Positions 45,657-58,350 of a stretch of DNA of 64,000 bases are shown piece by piece. Under the pieces are notes generated by a model. That model saw nothing but the letters and a program-made list of their open reading frames with translations, was not told the DNA's origin and did no database searches. Every line of letters starts with the position of its first letter. Position 1 is the first letter of the stretch. Position numbers and translations under genes: made by a program. Source of the stretch: Methylomarinovum tepidoasis (lineage in GTDB: Bacteria; Pseudomonadota; Gammaproteobacteria; Methylococcales; Methylothermaceae). The DNA lies in NCBI RefSeq assembly GCF_030294985.1, contig NZ_AP024718.1:1689001-1753000 (forward strand). The letters run 5' to 3'.

Positions 45657-46065
45657 CCGATCAGCAGGGCATAGACGCCAAACAGCAACGGCAGGAAGGA
45701 CGTTGCCGGCCGGTTCAGCAGGCGATGGCGGTGATGCAGCAGGACGAAGATCACCGCCAGGCTGGTGCCGAGGTATTTGACGTAGAAAAACGGATAGGTG
45801 CCCAGTTCGAGCAGCAAGCGCATCAGCGGATTGATCTCGATACCGCCCCGGGCCAGGATCATCAGCGTCAGGAGCGCGTCGAGGGCGCAGGCGGCGACGA
45901 TCCCCAAGCTCCACAGCAGCAGCCGGTGGTCTTCGTAGTAATCGACATAATGGGGACGGTCTTGCTCTTCGGCACGTCGCGGCCCTCGGCGCCGTCCCCG
46001 TATCAGGGCGTACCAGAACGTGCGCCAGCCAAGTCGGCGGCGTTCCGGTTGGCGGCGGCGGTCGG

Positions 46066-46069
<4 letters not shown>
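45629..46069 (-). CDS. DUF5658-like membrane protein
   Basis: 146 residues from an ATG with GGAGGAGAAA upstream (a longer frame to 46390 is rejected). An arginine-rich N-terminus is followed by about three spans with D-A-L-L-T-L, G-G-I-E-I-N-P-L-M and Y-V-K-Y, features of DUF5658. Function unknown. It overlaps glgX by 4 bases. Confidence 0.7.
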
Positions 46070-48189
<2,120 letters not shown>

Positions 48190-48294
48190 AAACTTCAGTC
48201 TAGTCCAAAGGACGAAATACTTTACCACCAAACTGGGTTAAAATGATTTGCTTTCCTTGAAGATCACGAGCCCTATCTCACGGAGAGAAGTCTT

Positions 48295-50313
48295 ATGCCA
48301 GGCCGCAACCTGCTCGTCACCAGCGCCCTGCCGTATGCCAACGGCCCCATCCATCTGGGCCATCTGGTGGAGTACATCCAGACCGACATCTGGGTCCGCT
48401 TCCAGAAGCTGCGGGGCAACGTCTGCTGGTACGTCTGTGCCGACGACGCCCACGGCACGCCGATCATGCTCAAGGCCCAGGAGGAGGGAATCACCCCGGA
48501 AGCGCTGGTCGAGCGCATCGGCCGCGAGCACCGCGCCGATTTCGCCGGCTTCGAGATCGGCTTCGACTGTTACCACAGCACCCATTCCCCGGAGAACCGC
48601 GAGCTGGCCACGGAGATCTACCGCCGCCTGAAGGCGAAGGGTTATATCGAAGCCCGTACCATCACCCAGTTCTACGATCCGGTCAGGCGGATGTTCCTGC
48701 CGGACCGGTTCATCAAGGGCGAGTGTCCTCGATGTGGCGCCAAGGACCAGTATGGGGACAATTGCGAGGTGTGCGGCGCCACCTATTCCCCCACCGAGCT
48801 GAAGAATCCGGTTTCCGCCGTTTCCGGGGCGACGCCGGTGGAGAAGGAGACCGAACATTTCTTCTTCAAGCTGTCGGCTTTCGCGTCCTTCCTCAAGGAA
48901 TGGGTCCATCAGCCCGGCCACCTGCAGCCGGAAGTGGCCCACAAGGTGGACGAGTGGCTGCAGGGCGGCCTCAAGGACTGGGACATCACCCGTGACGCCC
49001 CGTACTTCGGCTTCGAGATTCCCGACGCCCCCGGCAAGTATTTCTACGTCTGGCTCGACGCCCCCATCGGCTACATGGCCAGTTTCAAACGCCTGTGTCG
49101 GGAAAAGGGCCTGGATTTCGACGCCTGGTGGGGACCGGACAGCGATGCCGAGCTGTACCACTTCATCGGCAAGGACATCATCTATTTCCACGCCTTGTTC
49201 TGGCCGGCGATGCTCCACGGGGCCGGTTTCCGCACCCCCACCGCCATCCACGCCCACGGCTTTCTCACCGTCAACGGCGAAAAGATGTCCAAGTCCCGCG
49301 GCACCTTCATCAAGGCCCGCACCTATCTGGACCATCTCGATCCCCAGTATCTGCGCTACTATTTCGCCGCCAAGCTGGGGCCGGGCGTGGACGACATCGA
49401 CCTCAACTTCGAGGACTTCACCCAGCGGGTCAACGCCGACCTGGTGGGCAAGGTGGTCAACATCGCCTCGCGCTGCGCCGGTTTCATCAAAAAGCGTTTC
49501 GACAACCGCCTGGCCGGTCATCTGCCCGATCCCGACCTGTTCGTGCGCTTTCTCGAGGCCGGCGAGGAGATCGCCGCTCTGTACGAAAAGCGCGAGTTCG
49601 GCAAGGCCATGCGGGAAATCATGGCCCTGGCCGATGCCGCCAACCAGTTCATCGACGAACACAAACCTTGGGTCATCGCCAAAGAACCGGGCCGGGAGGG
49701 CGAACTGCAGGCAGTCTGCAGCGAAGGCATCAATCTGTTCCGCATCCTGGTCGCCTATCTCAAGCCGGTCCTGCCCAAGCTGGCGCGGGAGGCGGAGGCT
49801 TTTCTGGCCATCGAGCCTCAGGAATGGCCCGAGGTGGCGACTCAGCCGCTGCTCGATCACGTCATCAATGACTTCAAGCCGCTGCTGACCCGCGTCGATC
49901 CGGCCAAAATCGAGCAGATGATCGAAGCCTCCCGGGAAAGCCTGGCGCCGGCGCCCCAGCGGGCACCGGCGGTGGAGCCTGTCGCGCCGGAAATCGAGTT
50001 CGCCGATTTCGCTAAGATCGACCTGCGCATCGCCCGCATCGTCAAGGCCGAGCACGTGGAGGGGGCGGAGAAGCTGCTCAAGCTGACCCTGGATCTGGGC
50101 GGCGAGACCCGCACCGTATTCGCCGGCATCAAGGCCGCCTACGATCCCAAAACCCTTACAGGGCGGCTGACGGTGATGGTGGCCAACCTCAAGCCGCGCA
50201 AGATGCGCTTCGGGGTGTCCGAAGGCATGGTGTTGGCGGCCGGTCCCGGCGGCAAGGATCTGTACCTGCTGTCACCGGACGAAGGGGCCGAGCCGGGGAT
50301 GCGGGTCAAGTGA
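48295..50313 (+). CDS. metG: Methionyl-tRNA synthetase
   Basis: 672 residues. Class I synthetase: P-I-H-L-G-H-L (HIGH) near residue 20, a zinc knuckle with C-P-R-C-G-A and C-E-V-C-G-A, the K-M-S-K-S loop and a C-terminal EMAPII-like tRNA-binding domain (about 570-672). It charges tRNA-Met. A GGAGAGAAG site lies upstream. Divergent from glgX, with a 105-base promoter region that contains an A/T-rich stretch but no clear hexamer pair. Confidence 0.97.
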   Translation: MPGRNLLVTSALPYANGPIHLGHLVEYIQTDIWVRFQKLRGNVCWYVCADDAHGTPIMLKAQEEGITPEALVERIGREHRADFAGFEIGFDCYHSTHSPENRELATEIYRRLKAKGYIEARTITQFYDPVRRMFLPDRFIKGECPRCGAKDQYGDNCEVCGATYSPTELKNPVSAVSGATPVEKETEHFFFKLSAFASFLKEWVHQPGHLQPEVAHKVDEWLQGGLKDWDITRDAPYFGFEIPDAPGKYFYVWLDAPIGYMASFKRLCREKGLDFDAWWGPDSDAELYHFIGKDIIYFHALFWPAMLHGAGFRTPTAIHAHGFLTVNGEKMSKSRGTFIKARTYLDHLDPQYLRYYFAAKLGPGVDDIDLNFEDFTQRVNADLVGKVVNIASRCAGFIKKRFDNRLAGHLPDPDLFVRFLEAGEEIAALYEKREFGKAMREIMALADAANQFIDEHKPWVIAKEPGREGELQAVCSEGINLFRILVAYLKPVLPKLAREAEAFLAIEPQEWPEVATQPLLDHVINDFKPLLTRVDPAKIEQMIEASRESLAPAPQRAPAVEPVAPEIEFADFAKIDLRIARIVKAEHVEGAEKLLKLTLDLGGETRTVFAGIKAAYDPKTLTGRLTVMVANLKPRKMRFGVSEGMVLAAGPGGKDLYLLSPDEGAEPGMRVK

Positions 50314-50317
50314 AGCC

Positions 50318-50689
50318 ATGACGGCAACCGGCGGCAGATTCGCCCGGGTGGCGAAGATCGACGAGACCTGTTGCATCGGCTGTGCCCGCTGCCTGGATGC
50401 CTGCCCGGTGGACGCTATCGTCGGCGCGCCCAACTGGATGCATACGGTGATCGCCGCCGAATGCATCGGCTGCGCATTGTGCCTGCCACCGTGTCCGGTG
50501 GAATGCATCGACATGCTGCCGGCGCCGGAGTCCCTCCGCCCGCGGACGGCCGAGGAACGCCGCGCCCGCAGCGAGCAGGCCAAGGCCCGCTACCGGGCGC
50601 GCCGGCGGCGTCTCGAGGAGGAAGCGGCCAGGCACCGGGCTAGGCTGGAAGCCAGGAAAGCGGCGCTGAAACGGAGACGGGCGGTTTGA
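50318..50689 (+). CDS. RnfB-like two-cluster ferredoxin
   Basis: 123 residues. Two [4Fe-4S] motifs, [13 protein letters not shown] and [12 protein letters not shown], as in the ferredoxin part of RnfB/RsxB, but without the usual N-terminal span and Fe-S domain. The last 50 residues are a highly charged helix rich in Arg, Glu and Ala. It is 4 bases after metG and overlaps nth (TTGA). The pairing rnfB-nth is common; here the rest of Rnf is absent. Confidence 0.82.
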   Translation: MTATGGRFARVAKIDETCCIGCARCLDACPVDAIVGAPNWMHTVIAAECIGCALCLPPCPVECIDMLPAPESLRPRTAEERRARSEQAKARYRARRRRLEEEAARHRARLEARKAALKRRRAV

Positions 50690-51348
50690 ATCAGAAAAAG
50701 CGCAGGCTGATTTTCGAACGTCTGGCCAAGGCCATTCCCAATCCCACCACCGAGCTCGAGTACCGCACGCCCTTCGAACTGCTGGTGGCGGTGGTGCTGT
50801 CGGCGCAGGCCACCGACAAGAGCGTCAACCGGGCCACCGCGGAATTGTTCAAGGTGGCCGACACGCCCGAGAAGATGCTGGCGCTGGGCGAGGAGGGGCT
50901 GAAGCGTTACATCCGTCACATCGGCCTTTACAACACCAAGGCGCGCAATCTCATCGCTCTGTGCCGGCAGCTGATCGAGAAACACGGCGGCCAGGTGCCG
51001 CGGACGCGCAAGGAGCTGGAAGCCCTGCCCGGCGTGGGACGCAAGACCGCCAACGTCATTCTCAACACCCTCTACGGCGAGCCGACCATCGCCGTCGATA
51101 CCCACATTTTCCGGGTTGCCAACCGCACCGGCCTGGCGCCGGGCAGGACCGTGCGCGAGGTGGAGGAGAAGCTGAACCGCTACACCCCCGAGGAATTCAA
51201 GCAGGACGCCCACCATCTGTTGATCCTGCACGGTCGCTACGTGTGCACCGCCCGCAATCCCAAGTGCGACCGGTGCGTCATCCGCGACTTGTGCGAATAC
51301 CCGGAAAAGCGCCTGGAAAGGACCGGCGACAGGGCGGCAACGGGCTGA
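50686..51348 (+). CDS. nth: Endonuclease III
   Basis: 220 residues, starting at a TTG (TTGA overlap) with GGAGACGG upstream. The helix-hairpin-helix with catalytic lysine [10 protein letters not shown], the catalytic Asp in V-D-T-H-I-F-R-V and the Fe-S cluster C-x6-C-x2-C-x5-C near the end are all present. It removes oxidised pyrimidines and nicks abasic sites. Confidence 0.96.
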   Translation: MNQKKRRLIFERLAKAIPNPTTELEYRTPFELLVAVVLSAQATDKSVNRATAELFKVADTPEKMLALGEEGLKRYIRHIGLYNTKARNLIALCRQLIEKHGGQVPRTRKELEALPGVGRKTANVILNTLYGEPTIAVDTHIFRVANRTGLAPGRTVREVEEKLNRYTPEEFKQDAHHLLILHGRYVCTARNPKCDRCVIRDLCEYPEKRLERTGDRAATG

Positions 51349-51393
51349 TTCTGATATGATTTTTCATCAAAAAGACTCAAGAGGAGGTGCGTC

Positions 51394-51951
51394 ATGGCGC
51401 TGATGGAAACCCCGCTGTGCGAGTTCGGAAAACCCTGTCCCGACTTTGCCCTGCCCGGTGTCGATGGCCGTATCTGGACCCGGGATCAATGCAAAGGGCC
51501 CAACGGCCTGTTGGTGATGTTCATCTGCAACCACTGTCCCTACGTGAAGGCGATACTCGACATTTTGATCGAGGACTGCCGCGAGATCTCCCGTCACGGC
51601 ATCGGTTGCGTGGCCATCAATCCCAACGACACCGAACGCTATCCGGAGGATTCCTTCGACAACATGAAGCGCATCGCCGCGGAGAAACAGTTCCCGTTTC
51701 CCTATCTGCTCGACGAAACCCAGGCGGTCGCCCGGGCCTTCGGCGCCATCTGCACCCCGGATTTCTTCGGCTACAACGCCGGGCTGCAGCTGCAGTACCG
51801 CGGCCGCCTGATCGAAGGCGGCAAGAATCCAGTGCCCGGCGCCCGCCACGAACTGCTGGAGGCCATGAAGCAGATCGCCGCCACCGGCCGGGGGCCCGAG
51901 GTGCAGTATCCCAGCATGGGCTGCTCCATCAAGTGGCGGGAAAACGCCTGA
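51394..51951 (+). CDS. Thioredoxin-like/peroxiredoxin-family protein
   Basis: 185 residues. A thioredoxin fold of the AhpC/TSA type with [11 protein letters not shown] (C-x2-C) and [10 protein letters not shown]. No signal peptide. It probably acts as a cytoplasmic thiol peroxidase or reductase. GAGGAGGTGCGTC is an excellent ribosome site. Confidence 0.85.
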   Translation: MALMETPLCEFGKPCPDFALPGVDGRIWTRDQCKGPNGLLVMFICNHCPYVKAILDILIEDCREISRHGIGCVAINPNDTERYPEDSFDNMKRIAAEKQFPFPYLLDETQAVARAFGAICTPDFFGYNAGLQLQYRGRLIEGGKNPVPGARHELLEAMKQIAATGRGPEVQYPSMGCSIKWRENA

Positions 51952-52003
51952 TGGGGGAGCGCCCATTTCCCGTTCATCACTCGTTCATCCGACAGGAGGA
52001 AGC

Positions 52004-53185
52004 ATGGCCATCAAGAAAATCACCGATTTGAAACTCAAGGGCAAACGGGTGCTGATCCGCGCCGACCTCAACGTGCCGATCAGCGACGGTAAAGTCACCT
52101 CCGACACCCGCATCCGCGCCAGTATTCCCACCATCCGTTACGCCCTGGAACAGGGCGCCGCCTGCGTGATGGTCATGTCCCATCTGGGCCGCCCCAAGGA
52201 AGGGGAATACGATCCCCAATATTCCCTGGCGCCGGTGGCGGAACGCATGTCCGAACTGATGGGGCTGCCGGTGCGGTTGGTCAGGGACTGGATCGACGGG
52301 GTGCAGTGTCAGGTGCCCGGTGAGCTGGTCCTGCTGGAGAACGTCCGCTTCCTGAAAGGGGAGAAGAAGAACGATCCGGAACTGGGCCGGAAGATGGCCG
52401 CCCTCTGCGACGTCTTCGTGATGGATGCTTTTGGCACCGCCCACCGGGCCCAGGCATCCACCCATGCGGTGGCTCAGTTCGCCCCCGAGGTATGCGCCGG
52501 CCTGCTGCTGGCCAAGGAACTGGAGGCCCTGTCGAAGGCGCTGGAAAATCCCGACCGTCCGTTGCTGGCCATCGTAGGCGGTTCCAAGGTATCCACCAAG
52601 CTGACGGTGCTGGAAACTTTGGCCCAGAAAGTGGATCAATTGATCGTGGGCGGCGGCATCGCCAATACCTTCATCGCCGCTGCCGGCCATCCGGTGGGCA
52701 AATCGCTTTACGAGGAAGATCTGATCCCGGAAGCCAAGCGCCTGATGGAACAAGCCCGGGCCCGCGGCGCCGAGATTCCCATCCCGGTGGACGTGGTGGT
52801 GGCCAAGGCGTTTTCCGAGGACGCCGAGGCGGTTACCAAGCCGGTGGAGGAAGTGGCCGAGGACGAGATGATCCTCGACATCGGTCCCAAAACCGCCGAT
52901 CTCTACGCCGACAGGATCATGCAGGCAGGCACCATCGTCTGGAACGGGCCGGTGGGGGTGTTCGAGATCGAGCAGTTCAGCCACGGCACCCGCTGCATCG
53001 CCGAGGCCATCGCCAAAAGCCCGGCGTTCTCCATCGCCGGCGGCGGCGACACCCTGGCGGCGATCGAGCGGTTCGGCGTCGCCGACGGCATTTCCTACAT
53101 GTCCACCGGCGGCGGCGCGTTTCTGGAATTCCTCGAAGGCAAGAAACTGCCGGCTGTGGAGATTCTGGAACAACGGGATTGCTAA
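52004..53185 (+). CDS. pgk: Phosphoglycerate kinase
   Basis: 393 residues. The N-terminal signature [17 protein letters not shown] and the C-terminal nucleotide-binding G-G-G-D-T-L-A-A are clear. It interconverts 1,3-bisphosphoglycerate and 3-phosphoglycerate in the glycolytic and CO2-fixing pathways. It stands alone here, not with gap or fba. Confidence 0.96.
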   Translation: MAIKKITDLKLKGKRVLIRADLNVPISDGKVTSDTRIRASIPTIRYALEQGAACVMVMSHLGRPKEGEYDPQYSLAPVAERMSELMGLPVRLVRDWIDGVQCQVPGELVLLENVRFLKGEKKNDPELGRKMAALCDVFVMDAFGTAHRAQASTHAVAQFAPEVCAGLLLAKELEALSKALENPDRPLLAIVGGSKVSTKLTVLETLAQKVDQLIVGGGIANTFIAAAGHPVGKSLYEEDLIPEAKRLMEQARARGAEIPIPVDVVVAKAFSEDAEAVTKPVEEVAEDEMILDIGPKTADLYADRIMQAGTIVWNGPVGVFEIEQFSHGTRCIAEAIAKSPAFSIAGGGDTLAAIERFGVADGISYMSTGGGAFLEFLEGKKLPAVEILEQRDC

Positions 53186-53207
53186 TTCGCAACAGATTTG
53201 TTATACG
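53179..53207 (+). promoter_or_regulatory. Candidate promoter for rpoZ-spoT-recG
   Basis: TTGCTA (53179-53184, overlapping the end of pgk) and TATACG (53202-53207) are 17 bases apart, a reasonable sigma-70 match. It lies 27 bases before the rpoZ start. Confidence 0.45.
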
Positions 53208-53233
53208 AATACAACAAGACTTGAGGGAAATCC

Positions 53234-53491
53234 ATGGCCCGAATCACCGTAGAAGACTGCCTCGACAAGGTCGAAAACCGTTTCGAACTGGTGTTGCTCG
53301 CCACCAAGCGGGCCCGCCAGCTGCTCGCCGGCGCCGAACCCCTGGTCCCCTGGGGTGACGACAAGGCCACCGTGGTGGCCCTGCGGGAAATCGCCGCCGG
53401 CAAGCTCGACATCGACAAGCTGCGCGATCTGGACATGAACGGCGGTGTCGACCCGCTGCTGGGGTCAGCGCCGCAACCGCAAACGATCTAG
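53234..53491 (+). CDS. rpoZ: RNA polymerase omega subunit
   Basis: 85 residues beginning M-A-R-I-T-V-E-D-C, with N-R-F-E-L-V and A-T-K-R-A-R-Q, the RpoZ signature. It helps assemble RNA polymerase and, in Gammaproteobacteria, forms part of the ppGpp site. It precedes spoT by 10 bases as is usual, but gmk is not upstream; pgk is. Confidence 0.96.
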   Translation: MARITVEDCLDKVENRFELVLLATKRARQLLAGAEPLVPWGDDKATVVALREIAAGKLDIDKLRDLDMNGGVDPLLGSAPQPQTI

Positions 53492-53501
53492 GGAACTCGC
53501 C

Positions 53502-55655
53502 ATGGCGGAACCGGCCCTGCAACTCCAACGCCCCCAGGATTTCCTGGCGGAGCGCTTGCTGGAGACGGCGGCCGGTTATCTGCCTGCGGAACAGCTTGAG
53601 CAAGTCCGTCAGGCGGTCGAGTTCGCCGACGAGGCCCATGCCGACCAGTTCCGCCTCAGCGGCGAACCCTACGTCTGCCATCCCATCGAAGTGGCGACGA
53701 TTCTGGCCGAGCAGATGAAGATGGATACGGCCGGAATCGTCGCCGCGATCCTCCACGACGTCATCGAAGACACCCCGGTCACGAAGGCGCAGCTTGCCGA
53801 GTTGTTCGGCGACGAGGTGGCCGGGCTGGTGGACGGGGTCACCAAGCTGACCCAGCTCGACTCCAAATCCAAGCAGGAGCTCCAGGCGGAATCCCTGCGC
53901 AAGATGATCCTGGCCATGGCCCAGGATCTGCGCGTCATCCTGGTCAAGCTCGCCGACCGCCTGCACAACATGCGCACCCTGGGGCCGATGGCCCCCGCAC
54001 GGCGGCGCCGCTTCGCCCGTGAAACCCTGGAGATCTACGCCCCGCTGGCCAACCGTCTGGGGATGAACCGCATTCGCCTCGAGCTGGAGGAGCTGGCCAT
54101 GCAGGCCATGCACCCGATGCGCTACCGGGTGTTGAAGCTGGCGGTCAAGCGGGCCCGGGGCAACCGCAAGGAAGTGGTCGCCACCATCGAATCCAACCTG
54201 CGCCAGCGTCTGGAGGCAGCAGGCATCGAGGGGGAAGTTCGCGGACGGGAAAAACACATCTTCAGCATCTACAAGAAGATGCGCGAGAAGGGCCTGACCT
54301 TCAATCAGGTCTTCGACGTCTACGCGGTGCGCATCGTGACCGCCGACGTGGATGCCTGTTACCGGGCGTTGGGGGTGGTGCACAGGCTCTACAAACCCGT
54401 ACCCGGACGGTTCAAGGATTACATCGCCCTGCCCAAGGACAACGGCTATCAATCGCTTCACACCGTGGTGGTCGGTCCTTACGGCGTGCCGGTGGAAGTG
54501 CAGATCCGCACCCGCGACATGCACCGGATCGCCGAAAACGGCATCGCCGCCCACTGGCTCTACAAAAAAGAGATCGCCGACACCGCCAAGGCCCGCGCCT
54601 ATGCCTGGATCAAGGAGTTCCTGGAGCACCAGCAGGGCGAGGGCGGGTCGCTGGAGTTTCTCGACAATCTCAAAATCGATCTCTTTCCTTCGGAGGTTTA
54701 CGTCTTCACTCCGGAAGGGGACATCGTCAAACTGCCCTATGGAGCGACCGCCCTGGATTTCGCCTACGCGGTCCACACCGAAGTGGGCAATCACTGCGTC
54801 GCCGCCCGTATCGATGGCCGGTTGATGCCGCTGCACACGCCCCTGGCCAACGGCCAGACGGTCGAGGCGGTGACCCAGGAACACGCCCGTCCCCATCCCT
54901 CCTGGCTCAGTTACGTGGTGACCGCCAAGGCCCGGAGTGCGGTCCGCGGCTACCTGCGCCAGCTCAAGCGCCGTGAGGCGGTGGGTCTGGGGCAGCGGAT
55001 GCTGGAGGCGGAGTTGCACAAGCTGGGCCTGAGCCTGGAGGCGATCCCCTCCGAAGCGCTGACCACCAAGCTGCAGGCCATCGGCTGCCGTGATCTCGAA
55101 CAGTTGTTCGAAGAGGTCGGCCTGGGCAACCGCATGGCGATGCTGGTGGCGCGCCAGCTGGCCGCCAGCGGTGACGGCGTCGATGTGGCGCTGGAGGAAA
55201 ACGGCAGCGGGGCGCCATTGATCATCCAGGGCACCGAGGGCATGGTGGTCAGTCTGGCCAAGTGCTGCCGGCCGATCCCCGGCGATCCGATCATCGGTTT
55301 CTTCCGCCCCGGCAAGGGCCTGGTGGTGCACCGCAGCGGCTGCAAGAACGCTCTGGAATTCCAGAAGAAACAGGTGACCTGGGTGCCGGCGGAATGGGAT
55401 CGCAACGTGGAAGGGGAGTTTCCCGTCGATTTGCGCATCGTCCTCCTCGACCGTCGCGGGGCGTTGGCCCGGGTGGCGGCGACCATCGCCGAGGCGGAGG
55501 CCAACATCGAGAACTTCCAGATCACCCAGCAGGACAGCCACACCAGCACCGATCTGGTCACTCTGACCGTCCGTGACCGTCGTCATCTGGCCCGGATCAT
55601 CCGCCGTCTGCGCCATCTGCCGGTGGTTCTGAAGATACAGCGAGCCCGCAGCTGA
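53502..55655 (+). CDS. spoT: Bifunctional (p)ppGpp synthetase/hydrolase
   Basis: 717 residues. An HD hydrolase domain (His85-Asp86 in I-L-H-D-V-I-E-D-T), a synthetase domain (about 240-350; R-E-K-H-I-F-S-I-Y-K-K and G-Y-Q-S-L-H), TGS (about 385-450) and a C-terminal ACT (about 640-717). The HD motif looks intact, so it should both make and degrade the alarmone. Position after rpoZ and before recG supports spoT over relA. Confidence 0.95.
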   Translation: MAEPALQLQRPQDFLAERLLETAAGYLPAEQLEQVRQAVEFADEAHADQFRLSGEPYVCHPIEVATILAEQMKMDTAGIVAAILHDVIEDTPVTKAQLAELFGDEVAGLVDGVTKLTQLDSKSKQELQAESLRKMILAMAQDLRVILVKLADRLHNMRTLGPMAPARRRRFARETLEIYAPLANRLGMNRIRLELEELAMQAMHPMRYRVLKLAVKRARGNRKEVVATIESNLRQRLEAAGIEGEVRGREKHIFSIYKKMREKGLTFNQVFDVYAVRIVTADVDACYRALGVVHRLYKPVPGRFKDYIALPKDNGYQSLHTVVVGPYGVPVEVQIRTRDMHRIAENGIAAHWLYKKEIADTAKARAYAWIKEFLEHQQGEGGSLEFLDNLKIDLFPSEVYVFTPEGDIVKLPYGATALDFAYAVHTEVGNHCVAARIDGRLMPLHTPLANGQTVEAVTQEHARPHPSWLSYVVTAKARSAVRGYLRQLKRREAVGLGQRMLEAELHKLGLSLEAIPSEALTTKLQAIGCRDLEQLFEEVGLGNRMAMLVARQLAASGDGVDVALEENGSGAPLIIQGTEGMVVSLAKCCRPIPGDPIIGFFRPGKGLVVHRSGCKNALEFQKKQVTWVPAEWDRNVEGEFPVDLRIVLLDRRGALARVAATIAEAEANIENFQITQQDSHTSTDLVTLTVRDRRHLARIIRRLRHLPVVLKIQRARS

Positions 55656-55657
55656 TC

Positions 55658-57721
55658 ATGGCGGCAGCCGCCGCGATGTCCATTCCTCCGGTTTTGAGTC
55701 TCAAGGGCGTCGGCCCGACGCTGGCGGCACGGCTGCAGAAGCTCGGCGTTTTCGACCTGCGCGACCTGCTCCTGCACGCTCCCATTCGCTACGAGGACCG
55801 GCGTACCGTGGTTCCCATCGCCGCCGCCGCGGGCAAGTGCCTGATCGAAGGCGAGGTGGTGCTCACCGAAGTGACCGGACGGCGCAGGCCGATGCTGGTC
55901 AGCCGGATACGGGACGGCAGTGGCGCCATGGACCTGCGCTTTTTCCATTTCAGCGCCGCCCTGCGTAACCGGTTGCTTCCCGGTAGCCGCTGGCGCTGTT
56001 TCGGTGAGGTCAGGGTGTCTGGCTTCGGTCGCGAGATGATCCATCCCGAACTGGAGCCGGCCCAGCAGGCCAGCGGGGGGATCGTGCCGGTCTACGCCAC
56101 CACCCCGGGACTCAGCCAGCGTACCCTGCGGCGCCTGCAGGGACAGGCGCTGGATCAGCTGGTCGCCGCCCCGCCGTGGTTGCCGGCGCTGCCGCCGGAA
56201 TCCCTGCCGCCACCGCTGCGGATGGCGCTGGTGGAAGCGCTGGCCGCCCTGCACCGTCCCGGCGTCGAGGCCGACCCCGCCGCCCTGACCGCGGGGCATC
56301 ATCCGGCCTGGCAGCGCTTGACCTTCGAGGAACTGTTGGCGCATCAGTTGGCTTTTCGGAACCAGGACCGTTTCCGGGCCGAGGGCAGGGCGCCGGCGCT
56401 GCCGCTGGTGGAGCAGGACCTGGAGCGGTTTCTGGCGCAGCTCCCTTTTCGGCTCACCGACGCCCAGCGGCGGGCGTTCGCCGAGATCCGCGGCGATCTG
56501 GCCGCCACCCGGCCGATGGGGCGGCTTTTGCAGGGGGATGTCGGTTCCGGCAAGACCGTGGTCGCCGCGCTGGCCGCCCTGTGCGCCGCCGCCAATGGCT
56601 GGCAGACCGCACTGATGGCACCGACGGAACTGCTGGCCGAGCAACACGCCCACACTTGGCGGACCTGGTTCGCGCCTCTGGGCGTGCGGCTGGCGCTGCT
56701 GACGGCCCGCACCGCCAGCCGCGAACGCCGCCGCCTGCTGGAAGCCGTCGCCGGGGGTGAGATCGATGTGGTCGTCGGCACCCACGCCCTGTTCCAGCGG
56801 GCGGTGGATTTCGCCCGCCTGGGACTGGTGATCGTCGATGAGCAGCACCGCTTCGGCGTCGATCAGCGCCTCGCCCTCAAGGCCAAGGCGGATGGGTGGA
56901 TCCCCCATTATCTGGTGATGACCGCCACCCCCATCCCCCGCACCCTGGCGATGCTGCGCTACGGCGATCTGGAGGTGTCGGTGATCGACAAGCTGCCGCC
57001 GGGGCGGCAACCGGTGGAAACCCGGGTGATGAGCGAGGCCCGCCGCACCGAACTGATCGCCCGGCTGCAGGATTGGCTCGCCGGCGGCCGCCAGGCTTAC
57101 TGGGTCTGTACCCTGATCGAGGAATCCGAGGTGTTGGCCGGGGAGGCGGCGGAAAAGACGGCGGAACGGCTCGCCGGGGAGCTTCCCGGCGTGCGCATCG
57201 GGCTGGTGCACGGGCGTATGAAAGGCGCCGACAAGGAAGCGGTGATGGCGGCCTTCAAGGCCGGCGACATCGACCTTCTGGTGGCGACTACCGTGATCGA
57301 GGTGGGCGTGGATGTGCCCAACGCCGGCCTGATGGTGATCGAGAACGCCGAACGCTTAGGGTTGGCCCAGCTGCACCAGCTGCGGGGCCGGGTGGGGCGG
57401 GGGCCGGGGCAGAGCTACTGCATCCTGCTTTACCGCCCCCCGCTGACGGAGGCGGCGCGCCAGCGCCTCGACTATCTGCGCCGCTGCCACGACGGTTTCA
57501 CCCTGGCGGAAAAGGATCTGGAACTGCGCGGGCCGGGAGAGGTGCTCGGGACTCGCCAAAGCGGGGCCCTGCAGTTTAAAATGGCCGATCCGGTGCGCGA
57601 CCGCCAATGGCTGCCCCAGGTGCGGCAGGCGGCCGAATGGCTCGAACGCCACGCCCCGGAACGCATCCCCCCGCTGCTGGCCTTCTGGATCGGCAGCGGC
57701 GACCGTTACGCCGACGTTTGA
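55658..57721 (+). CDS. recG: ATP-dependent DNA helicase RecG
   Basis: 687 residues. An OB-fold wedge domain (about 50-150), Walker A G-D-V-G-S-G-K-T (about 293-300), motif II D-E-Q-H-R (Asp394) and the later helicase motifs V-A-T-T-V-I-E-V-G-V and Q-L-R-G-R-V-G-R. It remodels stalled forks and Holliday junctions. It starts 2 bases after spoT. Confidence 0.96.
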   Translation: MAAAAAMSIPPVLSLKGVGPTLAARLQKLGVFDLRDLLLHAPIRYEDRRTVVPIAAAAGKCLIEGEVVLTEVTGRRRPMLVSRIRDGSGAMDLRFFHFSAALRNRLLPGSRWRCFGEVRVSGFGREMIHPELEPAQQASGGIVPVYATTPGLSQRTLRRLQGQALDQLVAAPPWLPALPPESLPPPLRMALVEALAALHRPGVEADPAALTAGHHPAWQRLTFEELLAHQLAFRNQDRFRAEGRAPALPLVEQDLERFLAQLPFRLTDAQRRAFAEIRGDLAATRPMGRLLQGDVGSGKTVVAALAALCAAANGWQTALMAPTELLAEQHAHTWRTWFAPLGVRLALLTARTASRERRRLLEAVAGGEIDVVVGTHALFQRAVDFARLGLVIVDEQHRFGVDQRLALKAKADGWIPHYLVMTATPIPRTLAMLRYGDLEVSVIDKLPPGRQPVETRVMSEARRTELIARLQDWLAGGRQAYWVCTLIEESEVLAGEAAEKTAERLAGELPGVRIGLVHGRMKGADKEAVMAAFKAGDIDLLVATTVIEVGVDVPNAGLMVIENAERLGLAQLHQLRGRVGRGPGQSYCILLYRPPLTEAARQRLDYLRRCHDGFTLAEKDLELRGPGEVLGTRQSGALQFKMADPVRDRQWLPQVRQAAEWLERHAPERIPPLLAFWIGSGDRYADV

Positions 57722-57735
57722 CCCCACAGCGATCA

Positions 57736-58350
57736 TTGCCTTTGAAGCCGCTCGCTCCCAGTCTGCTGCTCGCCAACGATCCGCACTGGTTCGTTCCCGG
57801 ATTTTGGTCCGCCAGGCGTCCGCCTCTCCAGGTGCTGAGCTGGCTGGCGGAAACCGGTTCCCTCACCGCCCGCCTCCAGGCCCTGGCCGGCACAGTGGAG
57901 GTACAGGTATTGCGCCAGGGGCGGGGCCGGGCGCTGGCGAGCGAACGCTGCCGGCTCGCTTACCGGCCCCGGCTGCTATGGGTGCGGGAAGTGGTGCTGG
58001 CACACCGGGGGACGCCGCTGCTGGCGGCGCGGACGGTAGCCCCGCCGGCGACTCTGAAAGGGGCGGGGGCCGGCGTTGCCCGTCTGGGAACCCGGCCGCT
58101 GGGGGCGCTGCTGTTCACCGATCCGGGGGTGCGCCGGCGGGGCTGCGAATGGACCCGCCTCGTTTCCCGGAACTGGAAAGCGCCGTTGCCGCGCCCCGAC
58201 TGGGGCCGGCGCATTCTCTACACCATCGACGGGCGCCCGCTGCTGGTCGCCGAATTCTTTTTGCCCTCCTTGTTCGAATTAGCTGAGGCGACAGCCTGCT
58301 CCATTTCCGCCGCAAGGGTAAATGTGCCAACTGCCACGAGATCGGCCTGA
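57736..58350 (+). CDS. ubiC: Chorismate lyase with an altered C-terminus
   Basis: About 204 residues from a TTG at 57736 (57742 is an alternative). L-A-E-T-G-S-L-T-A-R-L, R-E-V-V-L, T-R-L-V-S-R-N and R-P-L-L-V-A-E-F-F-L-P identify UbiC. It converts chorismate to 4-hydroxybenzoate for ubiquinone; ubiA follows 1.2 kb on. The normal family C-terminus falls near position 58280; the last 20-25 residues are read out of frame from a peroxidase fragment. The active part appears complete, so the protein may still work. Confidence 0.8.
   Translation: MPLKPLAPSLLLANDPHWFVPGFWSARRPPLQVLSWLAETGSLTARLQALAGTVEVQVLRQGRGRALASERCRLAYRPRLLWVREVVLAHRGTPLLAARTVAPPATLKGAGAGVARLGTRPLGALLFTDPGVRRRGCEWTRLVSRNWKAPLPRPDWGRRILYTIDGRPLLVAEFFLPSLFELAEATACSISAARVNVPTATRSA

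Noticed and set aside
48190-48294. A clear promoter pair between glgX and metG
   Set aside because: TAAAAT at 48239 is a fair -10, but no -35 match lies at 16-18 bases, so I left it out.
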